Assembly: GCF_004364325.1 (NCBI RefSeq)
Contig: NZ_SOCP01000001.1
Location: 496,001 to 560,000 of the forward strand
DNA from: Actinophytocola oryzae
GTDB taxonomy: Bacteria > Actinomycetota > Actinomycetes > Mycobacteriales > Pseudonocardiaceae
DNA: 64,000 nucleotides
Reading direction: 5' to 3'
Positions 57,701 to 64,000 of the stretch are shown here, one piece after another; positions within the stretch are counted from its first letter, which is position 1; every line of letters starts with the position of its first letter. The position numbers were made by a program, and so were the translations under genes. A model generated the notes under the pieces. The model was not told where the DNA came from and searched no databases. It saw only the letters and a list, made by a program, of their open reading frames with translations.

Positions 57701-59736
57701 AGTACGCGACCGACCTGTTCGACGCCGCCACCATGCGTGCGCTCGTCACCCGCTTCACGACCGTGCTGACCGAGGCCATGGCCGACCCGACCGCGCGGAT
57801 CGACCGCCTGCCACTGCTCGGCGCGGGTGAGCGGGCCGCGGTCGTGGCCGCTTCCTCGGGCCCGGCCAACCCGTACCCGGCGGAGAGGACCATCGGCGAG
57901 CTGTTCGCCGAGCAGGTCGCGGCCCGTCCCGACGCGGAAGCGCTGGTGCACGGCGAAGTCTCGTTGACCTACCGCGAACTGGACGACCGGGCGACGCGGA
58001 TCGCCCGCGTGCTGGCGCATCGCGGGGTCAGCCCGGACGTCCCGGTCGGGGTCCTGCTCGAACGCGGCGCCGACCTCGTGGTGGCCCTGCTGGCGGTGAT
58101 CAAGGCGGGTGGTGCGTACGTGCCGCTCGACCCCGGCTACCCGGCCGAGCGGCTGGCGGCCATGGTCGCCGACGTCGACACCCCGGTCGTGGTCACCCGC
58201 GCGGGACTCGACGGCCTCGTCGACGTGCCCGCGGTCGTGATGATCGACAACCTGCCGGAAGTCCCCGACACCCCGGCGAACCCGCCGCGGCCGGGCAACC
58301 TCGCGTACATCCTCTTCACGTCCGGCTCGACCGGACGGCCCAAGGGCGTCGAGGTCGAGCACCGGTCCGTGCTGCGGCTCGTGTTCGGCGCCGACTACGC
58401 CGGCTTCGGCCCGGGGGAGCGGTTCGCGCAGGTCGCCGACGCGTCCTTCGACGCGCTCACCTTCGAACTGTGGGGCGCGCTCCTGCACGGTGGGGCGGTC
58501 TGCGTGATCGACACCGACACCCTGCTCACCGCGGGCGGCCTGCGCACCGCGCTACGAACCACCGCGGTCACGCAGATGTTCCTCACCTCGGCCCTGTTCA
58601 CCGAGGTCATGGCCGACCACCCCGACACGTTCGCGGGCATGACCACGCTCATGGTCGGCGGCGACGCGCTCAACGCGGGCCGGGTCCGCAAGCTGCTCGA
58701 CCAGCCCGCCGACCGGCGCCCCGCGCGGCTGGTCAACGGCTACGGCCCGACCGAGACCACGACGTTCGCGGTGTGCCACCACATCGAGGCGCTGCCTGCC
58801 GACGCGCCGGGCGTGCCCATCGGCAGGCCCATCGCGAACACCACCGGCTACGTGCTCGACCGCCACCTCGCGCCGGTCCCGGACGGCGTCGCGGGCGAGC
58901 TGTACCTCGGCGGCCCCGGCGTCGCCCGCGGCTACGCGGGCCGGCCGGGCCTTACGGCGCAACGGTTCCTGCCCGACCCGTTCGCCGGCGACGGCAGCCG
59001 CATGTACCGGACCGGGGACCTCGTCCGGTACCGCGACGGCGTGGTGGAGTTCCTCGGCCGCGCCGACAACCAGGTCAAGATCCGCGGCTTCCGGGTCGAA
59101 CCCGGCGAGGTCGAGGCGGTCCTCGGCGAACACCCCGGCGTCGCGCAGGCGTCGGTCGTGGTCGACGACCACCCGTCGGGCAAACGGCTCGTGGCCTACG
59201 TCGTGCCGACCGGCTCGGACCCGACCGACCTGCGTGACTACCTCGCGAGCAGGCTGCCGCCCTACCTGCTGCCCTCGGCGTACGTCGTGCTGGCGGCCCT
59301 GCCCATGACCGCCAGCGGCAAGGTCGACCGGGCCGCCCTCCCACCGGTCGACGACACCGCCGTGGTCCAGGACGGCTACCGCGAACCCGGCACCGACACC
59401 GAGCGCGTCGTCGCGGGCCTCGTGTCCGAGCTGCTCGGCGGCACCCGGGTCGGCGCGGACGACGACTTCTTCCGCCTCGGCGGCCACTCGCTGCTCGCGA
59501 TGCGGCTCGTCGCCAGGGCCAACGAGAACTACGCGACGGAGGTGCCGCTGCGCCGCTTCCTGCTGGCGCCGACGGTTTCCGCACTCGCGAAGGAGCTGGA
59601 CGCGGCACGTGGCGGCGCGGCCACGGCAACGGAGACGGAGAGCACCGAGCAGCTGCTCGAGCGGTTGGACCAGATGTCCGCCGACGAGATCGAGCGCCTG
59701 CTGGCCACCACGGTCGAGAGCGAGATCGAGCGTTGA
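54736..59736 (+). CDS. Nonribosomal peptide synthetase, A-T-C-A-T (initiation plus one module)
   Basis: A 1,666-residue NRPS. The order is A1 (residues about 4-480), T1 (Ser 526 in ALGGTSLLAG), C (about 580-1020, HHMVHDGWS near 713), A2 (about 1050-1535), T2 (Ser 1585 in LGGHSLLAM), then an acidic helical tail (LLERLDQMSADEIERLL) that may dock to the next protein. No C domain precedes A1, so module 1 starts the chain. Pocket residues read by me: A1 DAFTVAAVWK, close to the GrsA phenylalanine type; A2 DAFFMGGTFK, valine-like. ATG 54736 is preferred over GTG 54691 because GGAG and GCGGAG lie just before it and the A domain follows at once. The stop overlaps the next NRPS start as TTGA. Confidence 0.93.
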   Translation: MSFPRIFDEIVAATPDAVAVEYLDHTLTYRELDAHAARITSALRDHGIGRGDVVGVSARPSQYLPAAMLGIVRAGAAWLPLDPSYPEDRLRYMAADAGIRLLVGDPGVDPAADVEVLSAADPGTAAGTSTEVTSADTAYVIYTSGSTGRPKGVAVTHGGLANLITAQAETFGVGPGDRVLQFAPTSFDASVFEIVMALATGATLVLAPRDDLGPGPALADLLAHRHISHLTVPPSVLATLPEPGAARGAALPDLRVLVCAGEALPAHLVAAWQPGRRMFNAYGPTETTVWATVAEVSAGATKPTIGAAIHGATAAVVDEQLHPLPPGSPGELLVGGLGVAHGYLDRPGLTARRFVPDPAGRPGSRRYRTGDLVVAHEDGALEFLGRVDNQVKIRGIRIEPEEVTSVLAGHPSVTDAVVVARDLGRGAELHGYVTGDADPDTLRAWLRDRVPDHLVPATVTRLATLPLTPSGKVDRDALPAPVSTGPADYTAPVTPTEEALAAFLAELLGLARVGRTDEFFALGGTSLLAGRLAAKVRVDLGRELSLPAIYRGRTVAGMAALLDTGTTPEAVPPVPTTTGDEPAPLSFPQERVWFLEKLAPGNLAYNAQATIRLRGQLDADVLRATLTEIVRRHEVFRCAFTAEGGAPSQRPVPPMPVELPLHDLTDAPDDDERTERIVVETVREPFVLDQPPLARWALIRHAQDDHTLVHVEHHMVHDGWSFALFLRELQAIYPALSAGGPPPPPPAAARYTDFARWQRDWISGPVLDAGVAHWLAELSGCQTVLDLPTDRPRPRGQSFRGDALRVQLPAALCERLRDYARARGVTLYSTLLTGFATVLARHSGQYDIVIGSGVANRRLAELESLIGMVVNTLPLRVNLTGAPSFDEAVAATHAGLGRAGEWPDVPLERLVDAMNLPRDPSRNPLFQVMFNAHDSAVPDVDFAGITGAVLERHNGSAKTDINIVVIPRAEQRAGRAVTGESDPITLIWEYATDLFDAATMRALVTRFTTVLTEAMADPTARIDRLPLLGAGERAAVVAASSGPANPYPAERTIGELFAEQVAARPDAEALVHGEVSLTYRELDDRATRIARVLAHRGVSPDVPVGVLLERGADLVVALLAVIKAGGAYVPLDPGYPAERLAAMVADVDTPVVVTRAGLDGLVDVPAVVMIDNLPEVPDTPANPPRPGNLAYILFTSGSTGRPKGVEVEHRSVLRLVFGADYAGFGPGERFAQVADASFDALTFELWGALLHGGAVCVIDTDTLLTAGGLRTALRTTAVTQMFLTSALFTEVMADHPDTFAGMTTLMVGGDALNAGRVRKLLDQPADRRPARLVNGYGPTETTTFAVCHHIEALPADAPGVPIGRPIANTTGYVLDRHLAPVPDGVAGELYLGGPGVARGYAGRPGLTAQRFLPDPFAGDGSRMYRTGDLVRYRDGVVEFLGRADNQVKIRGFRVEPGEVEAVLGEHPGVAQASVVVDDHPSGKRLVAYVVPTGSDPTDLRDYLASRLPPYLLPSAYVVLAALPMTASGKVDRAALPPVDDTAVVQDGYREPGTDTERVVAGLVSELLGGTRVGADDDFFRLGGHSLLAMRLVARANENYATEVPLRRFLLAPTVSALAKELDAARGGAATATETESTEQLLERLDQMSADEIERLLATTVESEIER

Positions 59737-62700
59737 CTGAGACGACCAACCCCGAGACCGACGCCGACACCGTTGCCGAGCGGCGGGAACTGCTGGCGGC
59801 ACGGCTGCGCGACCGCGTCTACGGCCGCACCTACCCGCTGTCCTACCCGCAGCAGCGGCTGTGGTTCCTCGACCAGCTCGACCCCGGCAACCCGGTCTAC
59901 GTGGTGCCGCTGGTCTACCGGATCCACGGCAGCCTCGACGTCGCCGCGCTGGAGCACGCGCTGAACGGCGTGGTCCGCCGCCACCAGGTGCTGCGCACGG
60001 TGTTCCCGGCCGTCGGCGGGCTGCCGCGCCAGGCCGTGCGGCCCGTCCCCGAGATCACCGTGCCCGTGCACGACGTGTCGACCGAGGACGACGTGCGGGA
60101 GGCAGCCGGACGCGTGTGCGCCGAGCAGGCACGCACGCCGTTCGACCTGACCGAGGACCTGATGATCCGCCCGGTCGTCGTGCGGCTGGCCGCCGACGAG
60201 CACTGGCTGTGCCTGACGCTGCACCACATGGCGTGTGACGCGTGGTCGCTCGCCGTGCTCGGCCGCGAACTGTCCACCCTGTACCGCGCGTACCGGGGCG
60301 AGGGCGGCACGCTGCCGTCGCTGCCCATCCAGTACACCGAGTACGCGGCGAAGCAGGAGGAGCTGCTGTCCGGCCCGGATGTGGCCGACTCGCTCGCCTA
60401 CTGGCGCGAGCGGCTCGCCGGCGTGCCCGCGCTCGCCACGCTGCCCGCCGACTTCCCGCGCCCGCCGACCCAGAGCTATCGGGGCGCGCACGTCACCACG
60501 CTCGTGCCCGCCGAGACCTCGGCCGCGGTCGAGGCACTCGCCAGGGACAGCGGCGCCACCCCGTTCGCGGTGCTGCTGGCCGCGTTCGCGGTGTTCGTCC
60601 ACGGCTACACCGGCGAGGGTGAGGTCGTCGTCGGCTCCCCGGTGTCCGGCCGCTCCAGCGAGGCCGTCCTCGCGATGATCGGGTTCTGCACGAACACGGT
60701 CGTCCAGCGCCTGGACCTGTCCGGCAACCCGACCTTCCGCGAGCTGGTCGCCGCGGCCCGCGACGAGAGCCGCGCCGCGATCGCCAACCAGGACCTGCCG
60801 TTCGAGCGGCTCGTCGAGGAGCTGCACCCCAACCGCGACCCCGCGCACAACCCGTTGTTCCAACTGATGTTCAGCTACCACGACGGCGACCACGGCGGCC
60901 TGTCGCTGCCGGACTGCGAGGTCGAGGTGGTGCCGGGCGACACCGCCACCGCCAAGTTCGACGTCACGCTCGGCGTCTCCCGGACCGGGGACACGCTGTC
61001 GCTGCGCCTCGAGTACGCGACCGACCTGTTCACCGCGGGCACCGCGGCCCGCATGGTCGAACACTTCCGCACCGCACTGACCGCGGCGGTCGCCGACCCG
61101 GACCTGACCGTCGGCGCGATCCCGCTGCTCGGCGAGGAGGAGCTGGCTCGGACGGTGGCCGCCGCGCCGGCCGTCCCGATGCCGGACGCGCTCGTGCACG
61201 AGCTGGTCGCCGCCGCGGCCGCCCGCACCCCGGACGCCCCGGCACTCGTCGGCGCCTGGGAGTCACCGGATGAGGCCATCACCTACCGCGAGCTGCTCGA
61301 CCGCGCCGAGGTCCTGGCCGACCGGCTGCTCGCGCACGGCGTCGGCCCCGACACCCCGGTCGGCGTCTACCTCGACCGCGGCCCCGACCTGGTCGTCGCG
61401 CTGCTCGGCACCATGCTGGCCGGCGGCGCCTACCTGCCGCTGGACCCCGGCTATCCCCGCGCCCGCCTCGCGTTCATGGTCGACGACTCGCGCGCACCCG
61501 TCGTGGTGACGTCCGCGCCGCTGACCCACCGGGCCCGCCGCCTGCCCGCGACGCTGATCCACGTCGACGACCCCGGCACCCGCACCGGGGCGCCCCGACC
61601 GACACTGTCGCCGGACAACCTGGCCTACGTCAACTACACCTCCGGCTCGACCGGCAAGCCCAAGGGCGTCATGGTGTCCCACCGCGCGGTGGCGAACTTC
61701 TTCGCGGGCGTGGACGCCGTCGCGGAGGGCGACGCACCCCAGACGTGGCTCGCGGTCACGAGCGTGTCGTTCGACATCTCCGTGCTGGAGCTGCTGTGGA
61801 CCCTGTCCAGGGGACACCGGGTGGTCGTCCGGGGCGACGAGCCGACCGTGTCCACCTCGGGTGGGATGGCCGTGCCGGCCGCCGCCCAGGCCAGGCACAT
61901 GGACTTCTCCATGTTCTACTTCGGCGGCGACCAGGGCGGCGACCCCGCCGAGAAGTACCGGCTGCTGATGGCGGGCGCGAAGTTCGCCGACCGCAACGGT
62001 TTCCGCGCGGTGTGGACGCCGGAGCGGCACTTCCACGAGTTCGGCGGCCTCTACCCGAACCCGTCGGTCACGGGTGCCGCGATCGCCGCGGCCACCGAGC
62101 GGGTCGAGGTGCGGGCGGGCAGTGTGGTGCTGCCGCTGCACGACCCGCTGCGGGTGGCCGAGGAGTGGTCGGTCGTCGACAACATCTCCGGCGGGCGCGT
62201 CGGCATGTCGATCGCGTCCGGCTGGCAGCCCAACGACTTCGTGCTCGCCCCGGACGTCTACGCCGACCGCAAGGAGCTGATGCTCCGCCAGATCGAGGAG
62301 CTGCGGCACCTGTGGCGCGGCGGCTCGGTGACGCGCCGCAACGGCGTCGGCGCCGACACCGAGGTGCGGATCTTCCCGCGCCCGGTCAGCGAGGACCTGC
62401 CGATCTGGGTCACGAGCGCCCGCAACCCCGAGACGTTCAAGGCGGCGGCCGAGCTGGGTGCGGGTCTGCTCACCCACCTGCTCGGCCACTCCATCGAACA
62501 GCTCGCCGACAAGGTCGCGCTCTACCGCAAGACCTGGCAGGAGAAGGGACATCCGGGCGACGGCCAGGTGACCGTCATGGTCCACACGTTCGTCGGCCAG
62601 GACACCGACGCGGTCCGCGAGCTGGTCCGCAAGCCCCTGTCCGGCTACATCAAGTCCTCCTTCGACCTGCTGTCCGGCCTCGGCCAGGCGATGGGTGAGG

Positions 62701-64000
62701 AGAGCGACCCGCGCAAGCTGCCAGAGCCCGAGCTGGACGCGCTCGTGGCCCGCGCGTTCGACCGGTTCTTCGAGACCTCCGCCCTGCTGGGCACGCCGGA
62801 GCACTGCGCGGACGTGATCGACCAGCTCAAGGCGATCGGCGTGGACGAGGTGGCGTGCCTGGTCGACTTCGGGGTCGGCCACGACGACGTGATCTCCGCG
62901 TTCGACCAGCTGCGGATCGTGGAGCGGATCAGCGCGGACCGGCAGCGCAGGGCGCTGGCGGACGAGCCGATCCCCGTGCAGCTCGACCGGCACGCGGTGA
63001 CCCACCTGCAGTGCACGCCGTCGGTCGCAGGCCTGCTGGTCGACGAGCCGGAGGCCCTGCTGGGGCTCAACACCCTGCTCGTCGGCGGTGAGGCGTTGCC
63101 GGAGCCGCTCGCCGCGCAGCTGTCCGAGCGGGTGCCTGCCGTGCACAACATGTACGGGCCGACCGAGGCCACGGTGTGGGCCACGACGTCCCGTGTGGAC
63201 GGTCCGGTCGCGATCGGCAAGCCCATGACGAACGTGCGGACCTACGTCGTCGACACGCACTTCCGGCCGACGCCACCGGGCGCGCCCGGCGAGCTGCTGA
63301 TCGGCGGTCTCGGCATCACCCGTGGCTACCACGGCAGGCCGGGCCTGACCGCGACGAGGTTCGTGCCCGACCCGTTCTCCGGCGAGCCCGGCGCCCGCCT
63401 GTACCGGACGGGCGACCTTGTCCGCCGCGACGCCAACGGCACGCTCTGGTTCCTCGGCAGGCTCGACCACCAGGTCAAGATCCACGGCCACCGCATCGAG
63501 CTCGGCGAGATCGAGAACACCGTGCGGGCTCATCCCGCGCTGCGGGACGCCGTGTGCGCGGTCCGCGGCTCGGGTGCCCAGGCACGGATCGTCGCCTACG
63601 GCGTGCCGGCCGACGCCGAGCCCACGGCGGCGGACCTCCGCGCGTTCTGTGCCGAGACCCTGCCCGACTACATGGTGCCCGCCGACGTCGTGCTGCTGTC
63701 CGCGTTACCCACCACGCCCAACGGCAAGGTGGCGCGGGACGAGCTGCCCGACCCGGCCGACCGGCCCGTCGCCGAGTACCAGCCACCCGGCAACGACCTG
63801 GAACGCGAGGTCGCGAAGATCCTCGCCGAGATCGTGAAGGTCGAGCGGGTCGGGGTGCTCGACAACTTCTTCGACATCGGCGGCAACTCGCTGCTCGCCG
63901 TCCAGGCCCGCGGCCGACTCCAGCCGGTGCTCGGTGAGGGTCTGTCCCTTGTGGACATCTTCCGGTACCCGACCGTGCGTGGCCTGGTCGCCGCGATCGG
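59733..64000 (+). CDS. NRPS module C-A(monooxygenase inserted)-T, glycine type, 3' end outside window
   Basis: The frame opens at TTG 59733, overlapping the previous stop (TTGA), and stays open to the window end: 1,422 residues visible. The C domain spans about residues 35-465 ([17 protein letters not shown]; active site HHMACDAWS, with Ala in place of the usual Gly). The A domain begins near 485 (YTSGSTGKPKG near 635) and is interrupted after SVSFDISVLELLW. Residues 723-1065 are a luciferase-like monooxygenase. The A domain resumes at HLQCTPS, then [22 protein letters not shown] and NGKVARDEL. T follows (Ser 1386, DIGGNSLLAV). The pocket DILQLGMVWK is the glycine code. The protein would add an alpha-oxidised glycine to the chain made by the preceding NRPS. 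Confidence 0.93.
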   Translation, partial: MTETTNPETDADTVAERRELLAARLRDRVYGRTYPLSYPQQRLWFLDQLDPGNPVYVVPLVYRIHGSLDVAALEHALNGVVRRHQVLRTVFPAVGGLPRQAVRPVPEITVPVHDVSTEDDVREAAGRVCAEQARTPFDLTEDLMIRPVVVRLAADEHWLCLTLHHMACDAWSLAVLGRELSTLYRAYRGEGGTLPSLPIQYTEYAAKQEELLSGPDVADSLAYWRERLAGVPALATLPADFPRPPTQSYRGAHVTTLVPAETSAAVEALARDSGATPFAVLLAAFAVFVHGYTGEGEVVVGSPVSGRSSEAVLAMIGFCTNTVVQRLDLSGNPTFRELVAAARDESRAAIANQDLPFERLVEELHPNRDPAHNPLFQLMFSYHDGDHGGLSLPDCEVEVVPGDTATAKFDVTLGVSRTGDTLSLRLEYATDLFTAGTAARMVEHFRTALTAAVADPDLTVGAIPLLGEEELARTVAAAPAVPMPDALVHELVAAAAARTPDAPALVGAWESPDEAITYRELLDRAEVLADRLLAHGVGPDTPVGVYLDRGPDLVVALLGTMLAGGAYLPLDPGYPRARLAFMVDDSRAPVVVTSAPLTHRARRLPATLIHVDDPGTRTGAPRPTLSPDNLAYVNYTSGSTGKPKGVMVSHRAVANFFAGVDAVAEGDAPQTWLAVTSVSFDISVLELLWTLSRGHRVVVRGDEPTVSTSGGMAVPAAAQARHMDFSMFYFGGDQGGDPAEKYRLLMAGAKFADRNGFRAVWTPERHFHEFGGLYPNPSVTGAAIAAATERVEVRAGSVVLPLHDPLRVAEEWSVVDNISGGRVGMSIASGWQPNDFVLAPDVYADRKELMLRQIEELRHLWRGGSVTRRNGVGADTEVRIFPRPVSEDLPIWVTSARNPETFKAAAELGAGLLTHLLGHSIEQLADKVALYRKTWQEKGHPGDGQVTVMVHTFVGQDTDAVRELVRKPLSGYIKSSFDLLSGLGQAMGEESDPRKLPEPELDALVARAFDRFFETSALLGTPEHCADVIDQLKAIGVDEVACLVDFGVGHDDVISAFDQLRIVERISADRQRRALADEPIPVQLDRHAVTHLQCTPSVAGLLVDEPEALLGLNTLLVGGEALPEPLAAQLSERVPAVHNMYGPTEATVWATTSRVDGPVAIGKPMTNVRTYVVDTHFRPTPPGAPGELLIGGLGITRGYHGRPGLTATRFVPDPFSGEPGARLYRTGDLVRRDANGTLWFLGRLDHQVKIHGHRIELGEIENTVRAHPALRDAVCAVRGSGAQARIVAYGVPADAEPTAADLRAFCAETLPDYMVPADVVLLSALPTTPNGKVARDELPDPADRPVAEYQPPGNDLEREVAKILAEIVKVERVGVLDNFFDIGGNSLLAVQARGRLQPVLGEGLSLVDIFRYPTVRGLVAAI
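61899..62936 (+). other. Inserted luciferase-like monooxygenase domain inside the glycine A domain
   Basis: This stretch of about 340 codons matches the NRPS/PKS-associated FMN-dependent monooxygenase family (TIGR04020-like). Segments are MDFSMFYFGGD, AVWTPERHFHEFGGLYPNPS, GSVVLPLHDPLRVAEEWSVV, SGGRVGMSIASGWQPNDFVL and ADVIDQLKAIGVDEVACLVD. It lies between A-domain core motifs A4 and A5. Confidence 0.9.

Noticed and set aside
52873-58488. Very long open frames antisense to the NRPS genes, for example minus strand 52.9-58.5 kb, 61.3-63.5 kb and 16.1-17.7 kb
   Set aside because: They are low-complexity Arg/Gly/Val/Asp-rich translations caused by high GC at third codon positions of the real genes. 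They show no motifs or start signals. Only the SARP part (52873-53646) is real.
1-64000. tRNA, rRNA, insertion sequences, integrases or origins
   Set aside because: I saw no cloverleaf, rRNA segment, transposase or integrase motif anywhere in the window; a tRNA and IS search should confirm this.

Overview
The window is GC-rich actinobacterial DNA with GTG/TTG starts, ATGA/GTGA stop-start overlaps, large NRPS genes, MbtH, a SARP regulator and sugar ABC transporters. Two families of short intergenic repeats look like those I recall from Pseudonocardiales such as Lentzea, Saccharothrix and Actinosynnema. That placement is inference.

Left edge (1-19052) is the end of one NRPS cluster. A five-module synthetase, truncated at the window edge, is laid out A-T-E / C-A-T / C-A-T-E / C-A-T / C-A-T-E with no thioesterase, and is followed by an MFS exporter and an MbtH-like protein with overlapping ends. 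The first three A domains have near-identical pockets with two acidic residues, which suggests a basic amino acid. The fourth reads as threonine.

Middle (19.3-39.5 kb) is mixed. It holds secreted cell-wall proteins, then a sugar-utilisation regulon: a GH43 glycosidase, a LacI regulator fused to a DUF6807/PmoA-like domain, a Gfo/Idh/MocA oxidoreductase, an ABC binding protein and two permeases, and an esterase-like hydrolase that probably starts at CTG. Four ACCGGT-centred palindromes in the two control regions look like operators of the LacI protein. Next comes a three-gene unit: a TIGR04222-like membrane protein with a Gly/Cys tail, a DUF692 (MNIO) protein and a small partner. Two 3' gene fragments meet near 37.17 kb, and a membrane-anchored solute-binding protein follows.

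Right part (39.5-64 kb) is a second biosynthetic cluster that runs off the window. It has an acyl-CoA carboxylase beta subunit, flavin reductase, hot-dog thioesterase, two related O-methyltransferases, P450, alpha/beta hydrolase, LLM and GMC oxidoreductases, a FAS-II-like set (KAS III, ACP, KAS II), a MaoC-type dehydratase, the SARP regulator, a DUF5829-like protein and two NRPS genes. The last NRPS has a glycine-type A domain split by an FMN-dependent luciferase-like monooxygenase domain. Both divergent promoters of this cluster carry direct repeats at about 11-bp periodicity and share a core of about 40 bp in inverted orientation, as expected for SARP-bound promoters.

Arrays of 30-bp palindromic repeats lie downstream of stop codons at four places. 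A second, 119-bp tandem repeat lies between the KAS II and ACP genes.
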